Origin: Apostichopus japonicus
Lineage: Eukaryota > Echinodermata > Holothuroidea > Aspidochirotida > Stichopodidae
Direction: 5' to 3'
DNA length: 64,000 nt
Assembly (NCBI RefSeq): GCF_037975245.1
Contig: NC_092567.1
Span: 18,154,376 to 18,218,375, forward strand
This document shows, piece after piece, positions 12,184-25,700 of the stretch. A program made the translations under genes and the position numbers. The first letter of the stretch is position 1; each line of letters begins with the position of its first letter. The notes beneath the pieces were generated by a model. It saw nothing but the letters and a program-made list of their open reading frames with translations. It did no database searches and was not told the origin of the DNA.

Positions 12184-15100
12184 GTTTGGACAGGGTAAAC
12201 TAAGTTAATACTTAAAGAGGACATTGCAAGTCATTTGTGTCCACCAGAAGGTCTGAATGTATCAGTTTGTAGTTGTCTGAGGAAGTTCGCAAGCTGGCAA
12301 CTTAACAGTTGTGGTCTTATCATCGCAAATTTGCCTCCCTCCTTCACCCCACCCCTCCCTCCCATGCCTGCTTCATATAGTGACAAAGTTAGCACTCTTC
12401 TGCTATATGTACAGTATATGTACAGTGCTCAACAATGTCCATGCATTTTCGTGGAATAGGCGAGTAAAATAAAAATGCAACAATAATAAAGGTCAATTAT
12501 GTTTTATATAGATTGTATATAGATATAAATTATATAGATATGTATAGTATATAATTATTGCTATTAATAACCTGCAGCCAATTAATGTGAGCAAAGGACC
12601 TTCACATCACAGAAACAAATATTAATATTAACGGACAGTGAAGGATAGATGGACACACATCTATAGCAGTGCCATGATTCCAAGGACAGTGATGTGGGAT
12701 TGCCCAAATGACATGCAGTTGGTGAACTGGATGCTGATGTCATTCCTGCGGCGAGGTCCAATGGTTGGATGGGAGACAAAAATGCACATGCCATTGGTAT
12801 TTTTTACTCACCATGGGTGACCATGCATCGTTTCATTCCATGGTGAAAAATACACACGAGGGACAGTTGAAGATTACAAAATCCCTCAATTGTAAGTTGC
12901 ATTTAGCCTCTGATCTTCATATTTGTTGGGTATACATTATTGATCGTTTGTTCACCTAACCAATTTTCTGAGATGTGTTTTTTTTTCCTACAGGTATTGA
13001 AAGAAGAAAGAGGATAGTCCTAAAACAGTATACGGAGTGGGTAGGACATATCAGTTGAAAACTTCTATGTTCTAGCGGCAACGGCCTTGGAAAGTGACGA
13101 GTTTAGTATGACTGTAGAAGTCGCGACACCTATAGTAGGTCACATACAAACAAGGATGCAACCGAGAACGTGTGTAGCCTGGTATTCATCTAGTTCTCTT
13201 TCGATGAGACTCGCGATACGTCATGCAACATCACCATGGTTTTAATCATTCTCGAATTTAGCGGGACTCAAGTTGGGTGTTGAACTTTCCAGCTAGGCTC
13301 ATTTGCCTGGCATGGTGAAGCGCCCTCTGCAGGAAACAGTTTAAGCGATATTACAATATTGGGCACTTGATCAACGTTTGACCAATGAAAATGCTTGGTG
13401 GTGTCGTAATTGTCGATCTTCGGAGACACACATATACACTCGCTACTCAATGCGAAGTACGCGACTGGGATCAATTTCAGCGCATCACCTTACCTATGTA
13501 CAGTAGTATATAGTACATACTGCAGCCTAGAGGACTTCGCAGTTTCGTTATTATGGGGTGACATATTTATAGGCCTAACGACCCTGGCGTGCTGTCCGAA
13601 TCCGTTATTGGGTTAATGCTTCTCTTCTTTGGACTCTCTCAACACTCGCTGTGCTTGCATTTAATTTGGCCGCTTTTACGCTTCGCATCCTGATTGAAAA
13701 ATAGAGCGATATATTGTGGTATGTTTTCATTTTGAACTGGCCTATCAAAGGCTGCTAACTATAGTAACAGTAACAGGTGTATTAACTATTTGACTAATTA
13801 AGCCTACTTAAGTACAAGTTTGTACTGGCCTAGTCTAGGCCTAGTCTCCTAGTCTAGGAGTTAAGAGTGAGGGCCTAAAGGCTAATGGGTGATTATAGCT
13901 GAGGCGCTAGGCCCAGGGGTATACGGAAAGAAAGAGGGAAATGGTACAGTTGGAGGAATTTACATTCAGTCATGGAAGAATTGGACCTTTACTATGGGTA
14001 TATAACCTCCCCTCGCCTTCATTTCTTTCAACCTTTTGTTTTCAACCTCAAACTATCAGTTACACAAAGTATCTATTATTCTATATTAGCAAAAACTTGC
14101 ATTGAGGGAGAGGGGGTGCACATCCCACAAATACCCTACATAGGACTTTGGAGATGACATCCCCTCTATTTTAAAATACTTCATTTGCATATATTGTCAC
14201 AGTTTTGTCACACAATATGTTTGCTTACCTGTCATTGACTGTAATAATTTCTTAGGAATTTGCATACAGAAAACTTCTCAAAATGCTCTCACATTAGCAC
14301 AATGTTTTAATCCATAATTTGGGAAATATCTATATCAAATCTGGTCTGTTTTACACTTTGTAAATTATTATCTGGAAAATGTGGTTGGATACGCACTAAC
14401 ACTTTGCACAAGCTCGTTCTAATTTCAAGTTTTGAAGTCCATCCAAAGGAAAGCAATGGAAAACAGCTCGATAAAAGACATATTTTAATAATGCAGGTTA
14501 AAGGCCTATAAAACCCCACAAACTTTCAATGTGAAGTGCATGTAAAACCAAGAACTTGTTCAAAACTTTTACATGTGATTAAAATAATTTAAGACAAGTC
14601 TTGCCCAGTGTAACAGGTGGTCGGGTCATTGAAGCTGACTTCTACAGAGGAGTGTTTGGGTGGGGTCCTCTCCCAGACAAATGGTGTTTTTTGAGGAATA
14701 TTTAAATTAAACTGTAGGTACAAGCTTATATATATTCACTAGCAATAGCTCTGAACACAAATTGTGCTAATGAATAAGAAAAAACTCCAAAATGTTTCCC
14801 TAATTGATTAAGCTTATTGTAATTAATGAGTTGGTATACACATTAACTATTGTACAAATTCAATGAGTCCTATAGATAGCTGCGTCAGCATTTATAATTA
14901 CCACTGATTTATGTTGTTGCGTTATATTTACATACTGTGTCGGCCAAATTTTGTACATATATATGATAATGCGTACTGTATGATTAGTTCCTAATGCTCA
15001 AATATCTTCGTTATTGTCTGACTTTTCTGAATATGTTTGTCCCTGCCTCGGACAACCACAAGGAAAAACTGGCTGGACATCCTAAAGAAAAATTAATCAT

Positions 15101-15240
15101 CTTTCAAGGACGACCGTTAAAATGTTCCCTGTGTAGCTGTCATGGTTTATTATGAATGTAGAAGGAAATCTATGATCTAATATAATAGCACAAAAGAGAA
15201 TAGAAATTGCGTAAAATTTAAAAAAAAATGTATATAACAA

Positions 15241-15483
15241 AGTGGATATATAGCCATCAGACGGTTCCCGATTCCAGTTTACTATTTAGCCGTCATTTCC
15301 GCAGTTATCTTGCAGACTTTTTTTTTTTATTCATTTTTTTTCTCTTTTTTCTCTTTTTTTCCATTTTTTTTTATTTTTCATTTTTTTGTCATTTTTGGTT
15401 TTTTGTTGTTGTTTGTTTTGTTTTGAAGTGACGGCTAAATAGTAAACTGGAATCGGGAACCGTCTGACGGCTATATATCCACT
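15241..15483. mobile_element. Foldback MITE with ~58-bp arms
   Basis: Left arm 15242-15299 and right arm 15425-15482 are reverse complements with 2 mismatches in 58. The loop between them is T-rich (~125 bp). The arms begin GTGGATATATAGCC. No clear target duplication was found. The near-identity of the arms suggests recent activity or arm homogenisation. Confidence 0.85.
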
Positions 15484-15773
15484 GCCTATATATAACCTTA
15501 GACACAATTCAAATGAATTTTCAAGTAGAAAATTGTGCACAACATTGCAACTCTCTGCCAGTGGCCTACATTAAGAACATAAATATCCAAATCAAAACAG
15601 TAAAACTGAGGTGTGAAAGTAGGGCAAGATGTTTAGCCAATTGTATATTTTTGTTTTATATCAAGTGGCTTCAATTGTGAAATTGATAAATATGTTACTA
15701 CTGCCGATTATTGTCATGTTATATCAAACCTATGTTTCAGTGTACTTGCATGACTATTTGTTACTGAATTTGT

Positions 15774-15862
15774 GTGTACAGCACATACAGTACTTATAGT
15801 GCAGTACAGTATAGCGCAGTACAGCATACTTACAGTACAGCACAGTACACAGTACTGTTCTG
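15774..15862. repeat. CAGTA-rich microsatellite
   Basis: Imperfect ACAGTA/GCAGTA repeats. They open a short Tyr/Ser-rich frame that is not considered coding. Confidence 0.75.
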
Positions 15863-16360
15863 TAATGTGTGTAGATTACTATTTAGAATGTTTGTTTGCA
15901 TAGTAAACAGAAAAAAACCATTATTAATAGTCATGGCTGATTACTGTAGGTCACTTTAATATAGCACTTGTAGGCGGAAACAGTTGAATGGCAGTACTTG
16001 CTTACTTTTGGTTAGACAGATTTTTAGTACAATGCTACTGTAGTTTCCAACCTTTGTTCACCTTTCATGCCATAGGAGAAGTTGAAAAGGTTATTTAAAA
16101 TTGTTACCCTTCTAAAGCACTTTTTTTACTGCAACCTGTGTGTTTTCTCTGCTTTAGAAGAGTATCTGGTTGGCAGACAATAGTGGATAGACATGAAAAA
16201 TATTATTCCACCCTGTTAGGTGAAAATTACCTCATCTCAATATCTTGAAGAAAGAACTTAAAAAAGAATAAATAAATAATCCAAAACTATATTTTCTTAC
16301 TTAAAATCAAACTTAATATGTTTTACTTCTTTTCTCAACCCTTCAGGAACATTCCCAACG

Positions 16361-16640
16361 ACTTGTGAGTTAATGCACTGTTAACGTAGTACTGTTAACG
16401 TTTGATGTAGGTGCTTCTGTAGTACTATAACGTGCATCCTATGCATACAACTTGTGAGTTAATGCACTGTTAATTAGGCACTGTTAACATACTGTTAACA
16501 TTGACCTAGGTGCTTCTGTAGTACTATAACGTGCATCTTATGCATACAACTTGTGAGTTAATGCACTGTTAATGTACTGTTAACATTGACGAAGGTACTG
16601 TACCTCTGTAGTACTATATAACGTGCATCTTATGCATACG
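16361..16640 (+). promoter_or_regulatory. Three direct repeats in the putative promoter of the Death/TIR-like gene
   Basis: Three units (16361-16448, 16450-16547, 16549-16640; 88-98 bp) each run from ACTTGTGAGTTAATGCACTG through AGTACTATAACGTGCATC to TATGCATAC. They end about 100 bp before the start codon at 16737, where core and proximal promoter elements would be expected. TGTTAAC and ATGCAT words recur in every unit and could be factor sites, but no factor can be named from sequence alone. Confidence 0.5.
16615..16621 (+). promoter_or_regulatory. Candidate TATA box
   Basis: TATATAA in the third promoter repeat, 116 bp before the ATG. The two upstream units have ACTATAACG at the equivalent place, so a TA insertion in this unit creates the TATA consensus. 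The position suits a TSS near 16645-16650 and a ~90-nt 5' UTR if there is no upstream intron. Confidence 0.35.
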
Positions 16641-16736
16641 ACTCTACCGTACAGTGCCGTCTGGTGCGACCAATGCTACGAAAATTTCACAGTCATTCCA
16701 AGTTGAGGCGCAAGTGTAAAGTACAGTAGTTACAAG

Positions 16737-19700
16737 ATGGCTGTCCAGTGTCCAGTAAGAGGGATTGGAGAAGTCACGGAAGAATTCCTTGAGGAATTGG
16801 GCAAGCGACTAGATAATGAGTCTAATTTTATTAGATCTTGGAGGAATTTTGCGACCATGCTTTTGTCTTGTAGTAAGATTGATCTTGATGTGAGTATGTG
16901 TTATAGCTTTTCTATTTAAATACTGTACAAAGTTGATTTGATATGTCAACATTGTCAGTTGTAGATGTGCAGATGGGGCAAAGTACTCTTAATATTTCTC
17001 ACTTCCTGTTAATAAGTTCTGCTGATCGACAATTTCAGTACCAGGTTTAAAGTTCAGTATAGGTGATATTTTCACGTTCAAAGTTCCCCATGTGGATTGC
17101 AGTGTATCTAGACCTGTACGCATTGCGACTAGATCACGCTGTGATCACAGTTTAATATTTTCCTTTTTTTTTTTTTTTTTTATAAATAGCAATTTTATTA
17201 TAATTATATATTATATACTTATAGCTAGCCTTATTATACTGTACTTGTAAACCTTGAGTGAGGTAGCTTCCAAGGAAGAGGGCATTTAACCAGAACAATG
17301 AGGGGGGGGGGGGGGGCGGGGAAGGGGAGGGGAGGTGGACCATGCTATAGGGAGATTTTGGCATGTACTGATGATGATGGTGATGGTGGTGATGATGATG
17401 ATTGTTTTTATTATTTTTGTTTTATTATCATTGTTTTTGGTATTTTTATTTTTATTAATATTGTTGTGTGACGACTTCCCTTAACAATATAAACAATAAA
17501 CATTATGCTTAACTGAATTTGTAAAAGAAACAAGAGATTCAATATATGTTTTAATTCAGAACAATGTTTGTATAACGCACAATCACAAAGTAAGTTGGAA
17601 TGTTTCACAATAATTACATCATTCATTACGGTTGTCTATTCTGTACAGTATGTGAAATGAAACGGGCCTATATGGTCAAGCAACAGTACTTATAATGACC
17701 AATACTGTTTTGCAAGTTTATTGTAGATAGACCTAAAAGTACAGTATTGAAAATTTCATCAAATTCAAATTCAAAACTCGATCTGCATGATCATCCTATC
17801 CATTATTCGCTCCTGACGAGGATGAAAGGGTTGAGAGACGATCTAATCTCTTGACCAATTTATTAAATTATTTATCCCTGCCCACGACAGGATTATTACG
17901 GAAAATCCACGAGAGATCCGATCGGCAGGCGTAGCCCAACATGGGAAGTTTGGCAAGTTTATATTCGACAGAGGGGAAGAAAAGTTGATATAGCTAAGCT
18001 GTGGTACCTGCTGTACTTTCAAATGCAGAGAGAAGATATTGCTTGCCTATTGGTGGATATGCATCATGGTAAGCTGCAAACTTTATTGGGCCTAAGTTGC
18101 AAATGGAGGATATTATTAAAACTAATTAGCTTATAAACCAAGCTTACATGTATGTAAGTAGCAGTGGGATGCCAAGCTATGGTAACTTGCATATCATGAA
18201 TCTCTTCGGGTTACAGTGATCAGTGACACTTTAAAGCAAAATAAAATAAAACTGTTAGCAAACTGCTTATCCACTAGAGAGCCTGTGTAAGAGAATGTGT
18301 AAAAGTAAGTTAGCCTGTCGTTTCGATCCTAGCAAGATCTTCTTCAAAGGCAAAAAAAAAAAATTAAAAAATTCATAATTTCCACACAAAAAAAAACAAT
18401 CATGAGGGGCCTTTCTGCATCCATCATCACTGCCTTTCTTTAATCCTTCTAACTAATTAACTTATCTATAATCTGTGCATGTTTTTGTCCCTTCTGTTAC
18501 TGTTACTTGTCATTTAACTTTTGAATTCGGGTTACAGTGATCAGTGACACTTTAAAGCAAAATAAAATAAAACTGTTAGCAAACTGCTTATCCACTAGAG
18601 AGCCTGTGTAAGAGAATGTGTAAAAGTAAGTTAGCCTGTCGTTTCGATCCTAGCAAGATCTTCTTCAAAGGCAAAAAAAAAAAATTAAAAAATTCATAAT
18701 TTCCACAAAAAAAAAAACAATCATGAGGGGCCTTTCTGCATCCATCATCACTGCCTTTCTTTAATCCTTCTAACTAATTAACTTATCTATAATCTGTGCA
18801 TGTTTTTGTCCCTTCTGTTACTGTTACTTGTCATTTAACTTTTGAAGAAGATCCTGCTAGGATCGAAACATCAGGCCAACTTACTTTTACACAACTAATT
18901 AACTTATTATGTTCCAAAAGTTGATGGAGAAAGATTATATGTATAGTAGGGACAAGAACTCTTTATGCCGTTGCAATAAATATATTGTGCTCTCTGATAT
19001 AGCTGGCTAAGAAGTCAGTGACTGGATAATATGATGCTTGAACTGGGTGTTTGGGCAGAGATAACCTATGACCTTGATGATGTAATTGCATGGTCGCTAT
19101 GCTGAAACCCTCAACCAGTTGGAGACGATTTCATTATCTTTTTGAGTGTAAGGCTTTTGAAAATTACTGTACACTTTATATGAAGTCATATTTGTGGAAT
19201 AGACCGAACACATTAAAAATGGAGCAATTGCTTCAATCAAGTAACAGAACAACCATTTCCAACCTTGTTAAGCAATTTGCAGAGAAATTTACTACAAATT
19301 TCAGTAGTTTCTTGCCATAGGCATTGTAAACTAGATTTTTTTTTTCTTTTTTTTTCATCAACTTATTTAAGCATGTGAAGCCATTTATTCTTTTCCATTT
19401 CGCATTTCCGTCCACATTTCTTTTTCTTCTTATACTGGGGCCTGGCGCCACCATTTTCCATGTATACATTTTTTTTTTTTTTTTTTTAAATTCTTTTTGT
19501 CAACGTTGTTGTCATATGAACTTTGTAAGCATATTTGTACTCTACATACCTCACACGAAGGAGGTGCACAGAGATTGAATAAACTTGTAAACTTGTAGCT
19601 AGGATAGTGGGCTGGTCCATTGCTATGCTAGGGGTGTTGGTATATAATGGAATGGAAGATGACACATATAGACACATAGATTAGTAGCTCAGGCAGTTTT

Positions 19701-22700
19701 GCTTGAATCTGTCAACTGTTTTTAACTGTATGCTGGTGGTTAATATAAAAGAACAGAACTGAAAACTATCAGGTCAGATTGTGTTTCTATAGATATCATG
19801 TTATGGGTTTTTGAGAATTGCCCCATTAAAGGGTGTGAAGACTCGCGCAAAAAGAAACGTCTAAATGCCGGTAATTTGACCTAGTTTTGAATGAGGTGTA
19901 ACAGAAGTGTTAAACACCACCATCATTCCCAGAAAATACACACACAGCTTGCTACTGTACCTTCGGTAATTAGACACTAGGGTACAGTCAGTATATATAG
20001 CTGCGGTCCATACCCACAGCACAGTGTCCAAACGATACAGCGATGGACATCTCAGGTCCAGCTAAAGATAACAAGGTATCACGTTTCATTACTGTCTGCA
20101 TTTTGTAGCGACACGAACAAAACATCACTTTCAAGCAACAGAAAGTGAACTTTTTCAGATGGTCGCACACGGTTTGGAGTGATCAAGTCTTCAATTCCTT
20201 TAAAGCAATTAGTTGCTGTATTGGCTTGCTTTGTAGTGGGTCAATGTAGGGTTCTGATTTAGGCGCTGAAGGGTGAAGTTACGCGGATAAAGTTTCTTAA
20301 TGCATGCACCACCTAAAGTAACTCCTCCGCATGGGGTAAGTTTGGAAGAAATCAAGCGTTTATGACATAATTAGCGATATCACAGAAATTATTGCCCATC
20401 ATCATAAAACTGTTCCTATATCCCTGCAGAAGGCCGATTGCTTCTGCAGCCAGCGAGGGGTGATGCAGGCGGTCCACATCCCTTGGGTCCAAGTCCTACA
20501 TCGCACGAGGATCGCTATCAGGAAATGTCCGATATAAGAGGTCCATCTATCTGGTCGTCGAGGAATGAGCAATCTCACAGCTATGGACCACTTGCTTCAG
20601 CGCAGAAACAAAATATAGGACAGGGAACTTTCCAAGAATCGTACGGTAGGCTTCTTTTCCTCCTGTCAGTTTTATCCTTGTTGTAGCTAGCGCACTGTTG
20701 GGGGGGGGGGAGGGTGCAGGAACATAACGGTGGGGGGAACGAGTTTAATATAATGATACTTAAACTGAATGCATGCAATGTTTACAAGCAATGTACCTTG
20801 TCAAACCACTCTTATTCATAGTTATGATTTAAATTTAAATTTTCAAGTAATTATGAAAACGAAAAACCCCCCTCCCCTTCCCCCCTCCCCCTGCCCAAAT
20901 CAACAAGAAAGGAGAAAAAAGTGATTAAATGAAGACTGGCTGAAATACATAGCTATTGATATCCACCCACTTTGGCATAAATTTATCTTGTCATCGTTAC
21001 AAGGTTTGTCATTCGAATGTTAATGTATAACGCATGTCCCACAGCTGCCCAAGCGTTATGGTATGTAATCTCTTGGGTCATGAGCCTGTCACAGTCATCC
21101 TCTGTTTGTGATTCAGGTGGTACCCTGCTGAGTTGCCCTCAGGGAATGCCTGGCTATAGCCATTACTCTCTTTCTGGAAGGAACACGTCAGATAGTGGTT
21201 CATCGGCTAGTGGTACATCGGGTAGTGGTTCATCGGGTCGTGGTTCCTCCGCTGACACTGTGGTACCGTCACGAGGCTACAACGTCGGACAGCGCCTCAA
21301 TCCCAGCTGTGCATTAAACCTCAATTGCTCTCAGGGAGCATGTGACTACTGTGAAGCTTTGCGAGATCTGTCTGAGGGGAACAACGTCGATCACGAACCG
21401 ACCACTCCAAAGAGAAATAGAGACGGTGCCCATCCATCCTCACGAAACGATATGGATCTGCTCCCCGATCTGGCTCAGCTGTACCTCAGCGTTGGTGAGT
21501 CATCTGTCTTTAGCTCATTCTGTCATTTTTATCAAAAGAGGTTTGATTGGTCTATGACCACCACCCCATTCCCGTTGATCGTTTCCAACTTTTCGTGACA
21601 TTTAATTTTAATACCACCATTAAAGTTTTAAGTGAAAAACTCCCATCTCAATATCTTGTTACTATAACACAAAATGTGTGTGATTGAATGTAAACTACTT
21701 TTGACTGGCTAAACACTCTATCACTCCAAAAAGTGGATCAAAGTATGTGATCTGTTTATATCACCTTGGCAGTGGTTCAAATATTTTACTCTTTTTTTTT
21801 TTTTGAAATGTTATTGTTTATTTAGCCTTGAAATGTGATACATTTGAAAGTTATATATATCTTAGCTCTACACATTGGCTCTGTCTTAGAATTCCATCAA
21901 AATGCACCACTTTGTAGAAATGCTCCTAGAATTCATTAATGAAATAGCTCAAAAAAAACCCCAAAAATTCACCTCAATTGACACCATGACGATGTTATTC
22001 AATTTTAGCTGTTGCCAGATACATTCGCAAAGCATCACCAAATTTGACAAAAAAATCATATCTTCAGCATATAGATATGCTAAATGGATATGGTTTAGGC
22101 CGAACGATGCCAAACTCTTTCAACGATTTATCTCATTGAGAGAATAGATCTTCTTACATTCTGCCAATTTCTCACATTTTTTTTATTGTTTTGAAGAATT
22201 TTGCATGATAAAAATGAAAAACAATAAATCATTGCACATATACTGTACAAAGCACTTTGTCAGTGAAATGTTCTGCATGTGAAATGTACTACGGTCCGTA
22301 TATTACGTATTCGTCCCTGTAGAGACTTCCAGACCCATGAGTGATATGAGCATGTATCAAGAAGACTTCCAAACAGGTGCCCATTCAGCCCGGACATCCG
22401 GAAGAAACAAATCAGGGCCACGAGATCTAACATTCCAACACGGTCCAATGAGCCGGGCGTCGTACCTGCCGGAAGGTAACTCGTTGCCCGGTCGGGAAAA
22501 AAACCGCCGCAAGAGACGGCTGAATAATGCATGGCGACGTCAAGATTCACAAGGCAGGAGTTACGTAACTTCAGAATCGGATGACAATATGTCCCAGGTC
22601 ACAATGATGGATACTGGACAGTTCTTTGAAGCAGACCAAGAATTTGTGAGAACACAGACTGGGTCTGCTGCAGCTCTGAGGGGAATTAAAGAATCAAATT

Positions 22701-25700
22701 GTAAGTACATTTTTTTTGTTGAGCACATTAGTTTTTTATTTCCTTGGTTTCTTTTATACTGCAGTGTGTTCCTAAATGTCTGGAAGATTTATCGCCGATT
22801 GGTTTGTCTTCTCCACTCCCAATCTCTCCATCCCTTTGGTAATTCCCTTCTCTCCCCTCCTCCCTCTATCCAAATTTACTCTCTCTCCCCCCTCTCCCTC
22901 CCACCACCTTCTTTTCCTCTTCTCTCTTTGCCGTTCTCTCCTATCCTAGCCTATATCCTACTGCATAACCTCTCCCCTCCCCATCCTATCCCCTCCTCAT
23001 CCTCAATAATTAAAATTGTGTTAAAAGTTACAATTTAATTATACATCATATGTGCTTTACCTGCCGTGTTCCCTCCCTCCCCATCCCTGCCCATCCAAAT
23101 CCTCTCCTCTATCTCTCCCTACTCTCTCTCTCCACCCCTCCCCTCCATCTCCATCTCCTCCTCCTTGACCTCTACCAACCCCATCCATAATAGTTTCTAT
23201 TGCAAAGATATTACAAAATGGATAGCATCAGGGTCCAGATTTTTTGCAATTTGTTACAATTTGAATTTCAAAATCATACGTGCCTCATCTGCTATACGTT
23301 CAATACATTCTGGCCAAACAGCACTGCCCCCAAAAAGAAAAAAACCTGGAAAAACTTGAAAACAGATGCAAATAATAAAACTTCTTTGCTGATAAAAATT
23401 AATGATGGCTCTGTCTCTCTCACTTGATATTTCAGGCCTGGTGGGAATAACATTCCACGAACAAGATGCAGCCCTAGCAAAGAGAGTAAAGATGCATCTA
23501 AATTCTGAAGGATGCAGGTCTGTGTTGATGGACAAGAGCACGATGGGTCTGTTTGACGAGGTTAGAATTGATTTTTTTCTAGAATTGATTAAAAAAAATT
23601 TGATAATTTTAGAGTGTTTTAGGAAAAGGGGAGTGGAGTGAGGAAAACAGTGGTATGAGGAAGGAGTTGGGAGGGGGGGGGGGGGGAAGGGTGGTCAAGC
23701 GAAATGGAAAACAGTCAAAGGGAGTGAAGACTTGCGCTGCACACAAAGAAAGGTCTGATACCTTTAATCTCATTTGAAAATGCGCCCTTTAATACCACTG
23801 CCATAACAGTTTACCTGCCTCGGGCATTTGAGTAGGCTCTCCTAGTAGATCAGGGAAACTGTGTGAGCTGAGGAAGAGAATTTTCCATGCTCCTTCCCTT
23901 TGCTAGGAGGCATGGCGAATTGATTACTTATGTCACACAGGCTAATGTACCCGACTAATAACCTTGAAAGGTGCAGAAGTTGCCAGTGGCGAAAAATGAA
24001 CGGCAGTCTTACTAAAGGGCGGATTTTCGAATGTGACTTAGTTTCGAATGAAGTGTAACAGAAGTGTTAGACACCACCAACGATCCCAGAAAATACACAC
24101 ACAGCTTGCTACCGTCGGTAATTAGACAGTTAGTGTGCAGTCAATACCTACAGCTACGGTCAATATCCACAACACAGTGTACATAGCAGCGATGGACATC
24201 TCAGCAGGGAGTTGTTATGGAACTCCCTGATCTCAGGTCCAGATAAAAGATAACAAGGTATCAAGTTCCGTATACACTCTGCTTTTAATAGCGACAAGAA
24301 AAAACTTTTACTTGCAAGCAAAGGCAAGTTAACTTTTTGAGTGGGCGGCACCCGGTATGGGGCGAGTCTTCAATGCCTTTAAGAACGGAATTAACATCTC
24401 CTGTTTGCATGTCTGAATGAGTATTAACCTTGGCGGAATGGTAGATAAAAGCAGTCCCCATTGTCCATATCCTGTTCCATTGAATTTTTACCCCGGATAT
24501 GCTGAAAGATAAAATGAATTCTTTGCTGCCGTATATAGTCACTGTGAGGCAGTGAGTTTTCTACCATGTGAACTTAATTCCTCACCCATTTTGCCGTATA
24601 ACTAGCAACTTGTCATGGGAATCTTAATATAGTGTATTGATTGTAAGTTTTAAGTCAAAGCTGCATTCAAGCATGTCCGTAGCAAGTTTGCTTTGGCTTT
24701 TTGGTACTCAACACAATGCTGTTTATATTGTAATAGTCAACAGTGATACAGTTTGTACAGTACTGTATGTGGTCTACATTCATGCAATAATCAAAAGTAC
24801 ATTGTATTAGATAAACCCATGCTATATTATCACAGACTTCAGTCAAAATCTATTATCAAACACTTAGTCAAAATCATAAGAAAGCAATCAAAGTAAGTTA
24901 CAGTGTGTTAAACACAGTGAGCACATCTGTGGACTTTGTTCAGGCTTTCGTGGATTCTCGATCAGCCGCCCAAGTTAGATAAACAAGAAAGTTTAGCAAA
25001 CTTCTATTGGAGCTTTTACATTGTATGCTAAGGGTGGTCTGGCTTTGTGTGTGAAAAAAAAAGTTAGAACAGAGTGAACACTCTTGGTTAGGCTTCATAA
25101 TTTAGCCATAAGGCATATATGCTCGTCAGGATTACCATCAGGCTAATTACTTAATTGTTTGGGTCTTCAAAGAGTATGAAATGCACACGAACAATGCAGG
25201 TGAATAAAGAGCTCTTTTCAATTTTTACCACCGTCTGTGAACTCCTTCCCTATGATGAACGGCACAAACTTTTTGAAATATTCTAATAAAAGAACTGTTA
25301 GTTTGGTTCATTTCCACATATATACATATCTTTCTCGAAAAACATAACAGGCAAAACCTAGACAGCAATGACGACGATATACTAAGCTTCTTGACGCTCA
25401 TCGTTATTCTCAGAATTTAACTGCGATGTCATTCTATTTGAAGGTTTTGGTTTTTTCCCCCCTTCCAAAATTGTTGCACGATGCATTAGCATAAAACTTG
25501 ATAAATTACCAAGTTTGAAACTCTCCAGTTCTGCCCAGGTTTATCTTAATTGTGAATAATCACCTAGGTGTCTGTATTGTTACATGATACGAGCCAGTCT
25601 ACATGATAACAATTACCAGTGACTCTAACAATCTGTCTGTTCATCCGTAACGCAGTTTCGTTTTCTTTTGGGCACAGTCCCGATGAACTTTGTTCTTTAT

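Noticed and set aside
21017-21116. Start of a separate gene at the ATG near 21018
   Set aside because: The acceptor at 21115-21116 and phase continuity show that the coding part begins at 21117 as exon 4.
22337-23038. Single 233-codon plus-strand gene
   Set aside because: Only the part to 22700 is coding (exon 5). A donor GTAAGT follows, and the rest is pyrimidine-rich intron.
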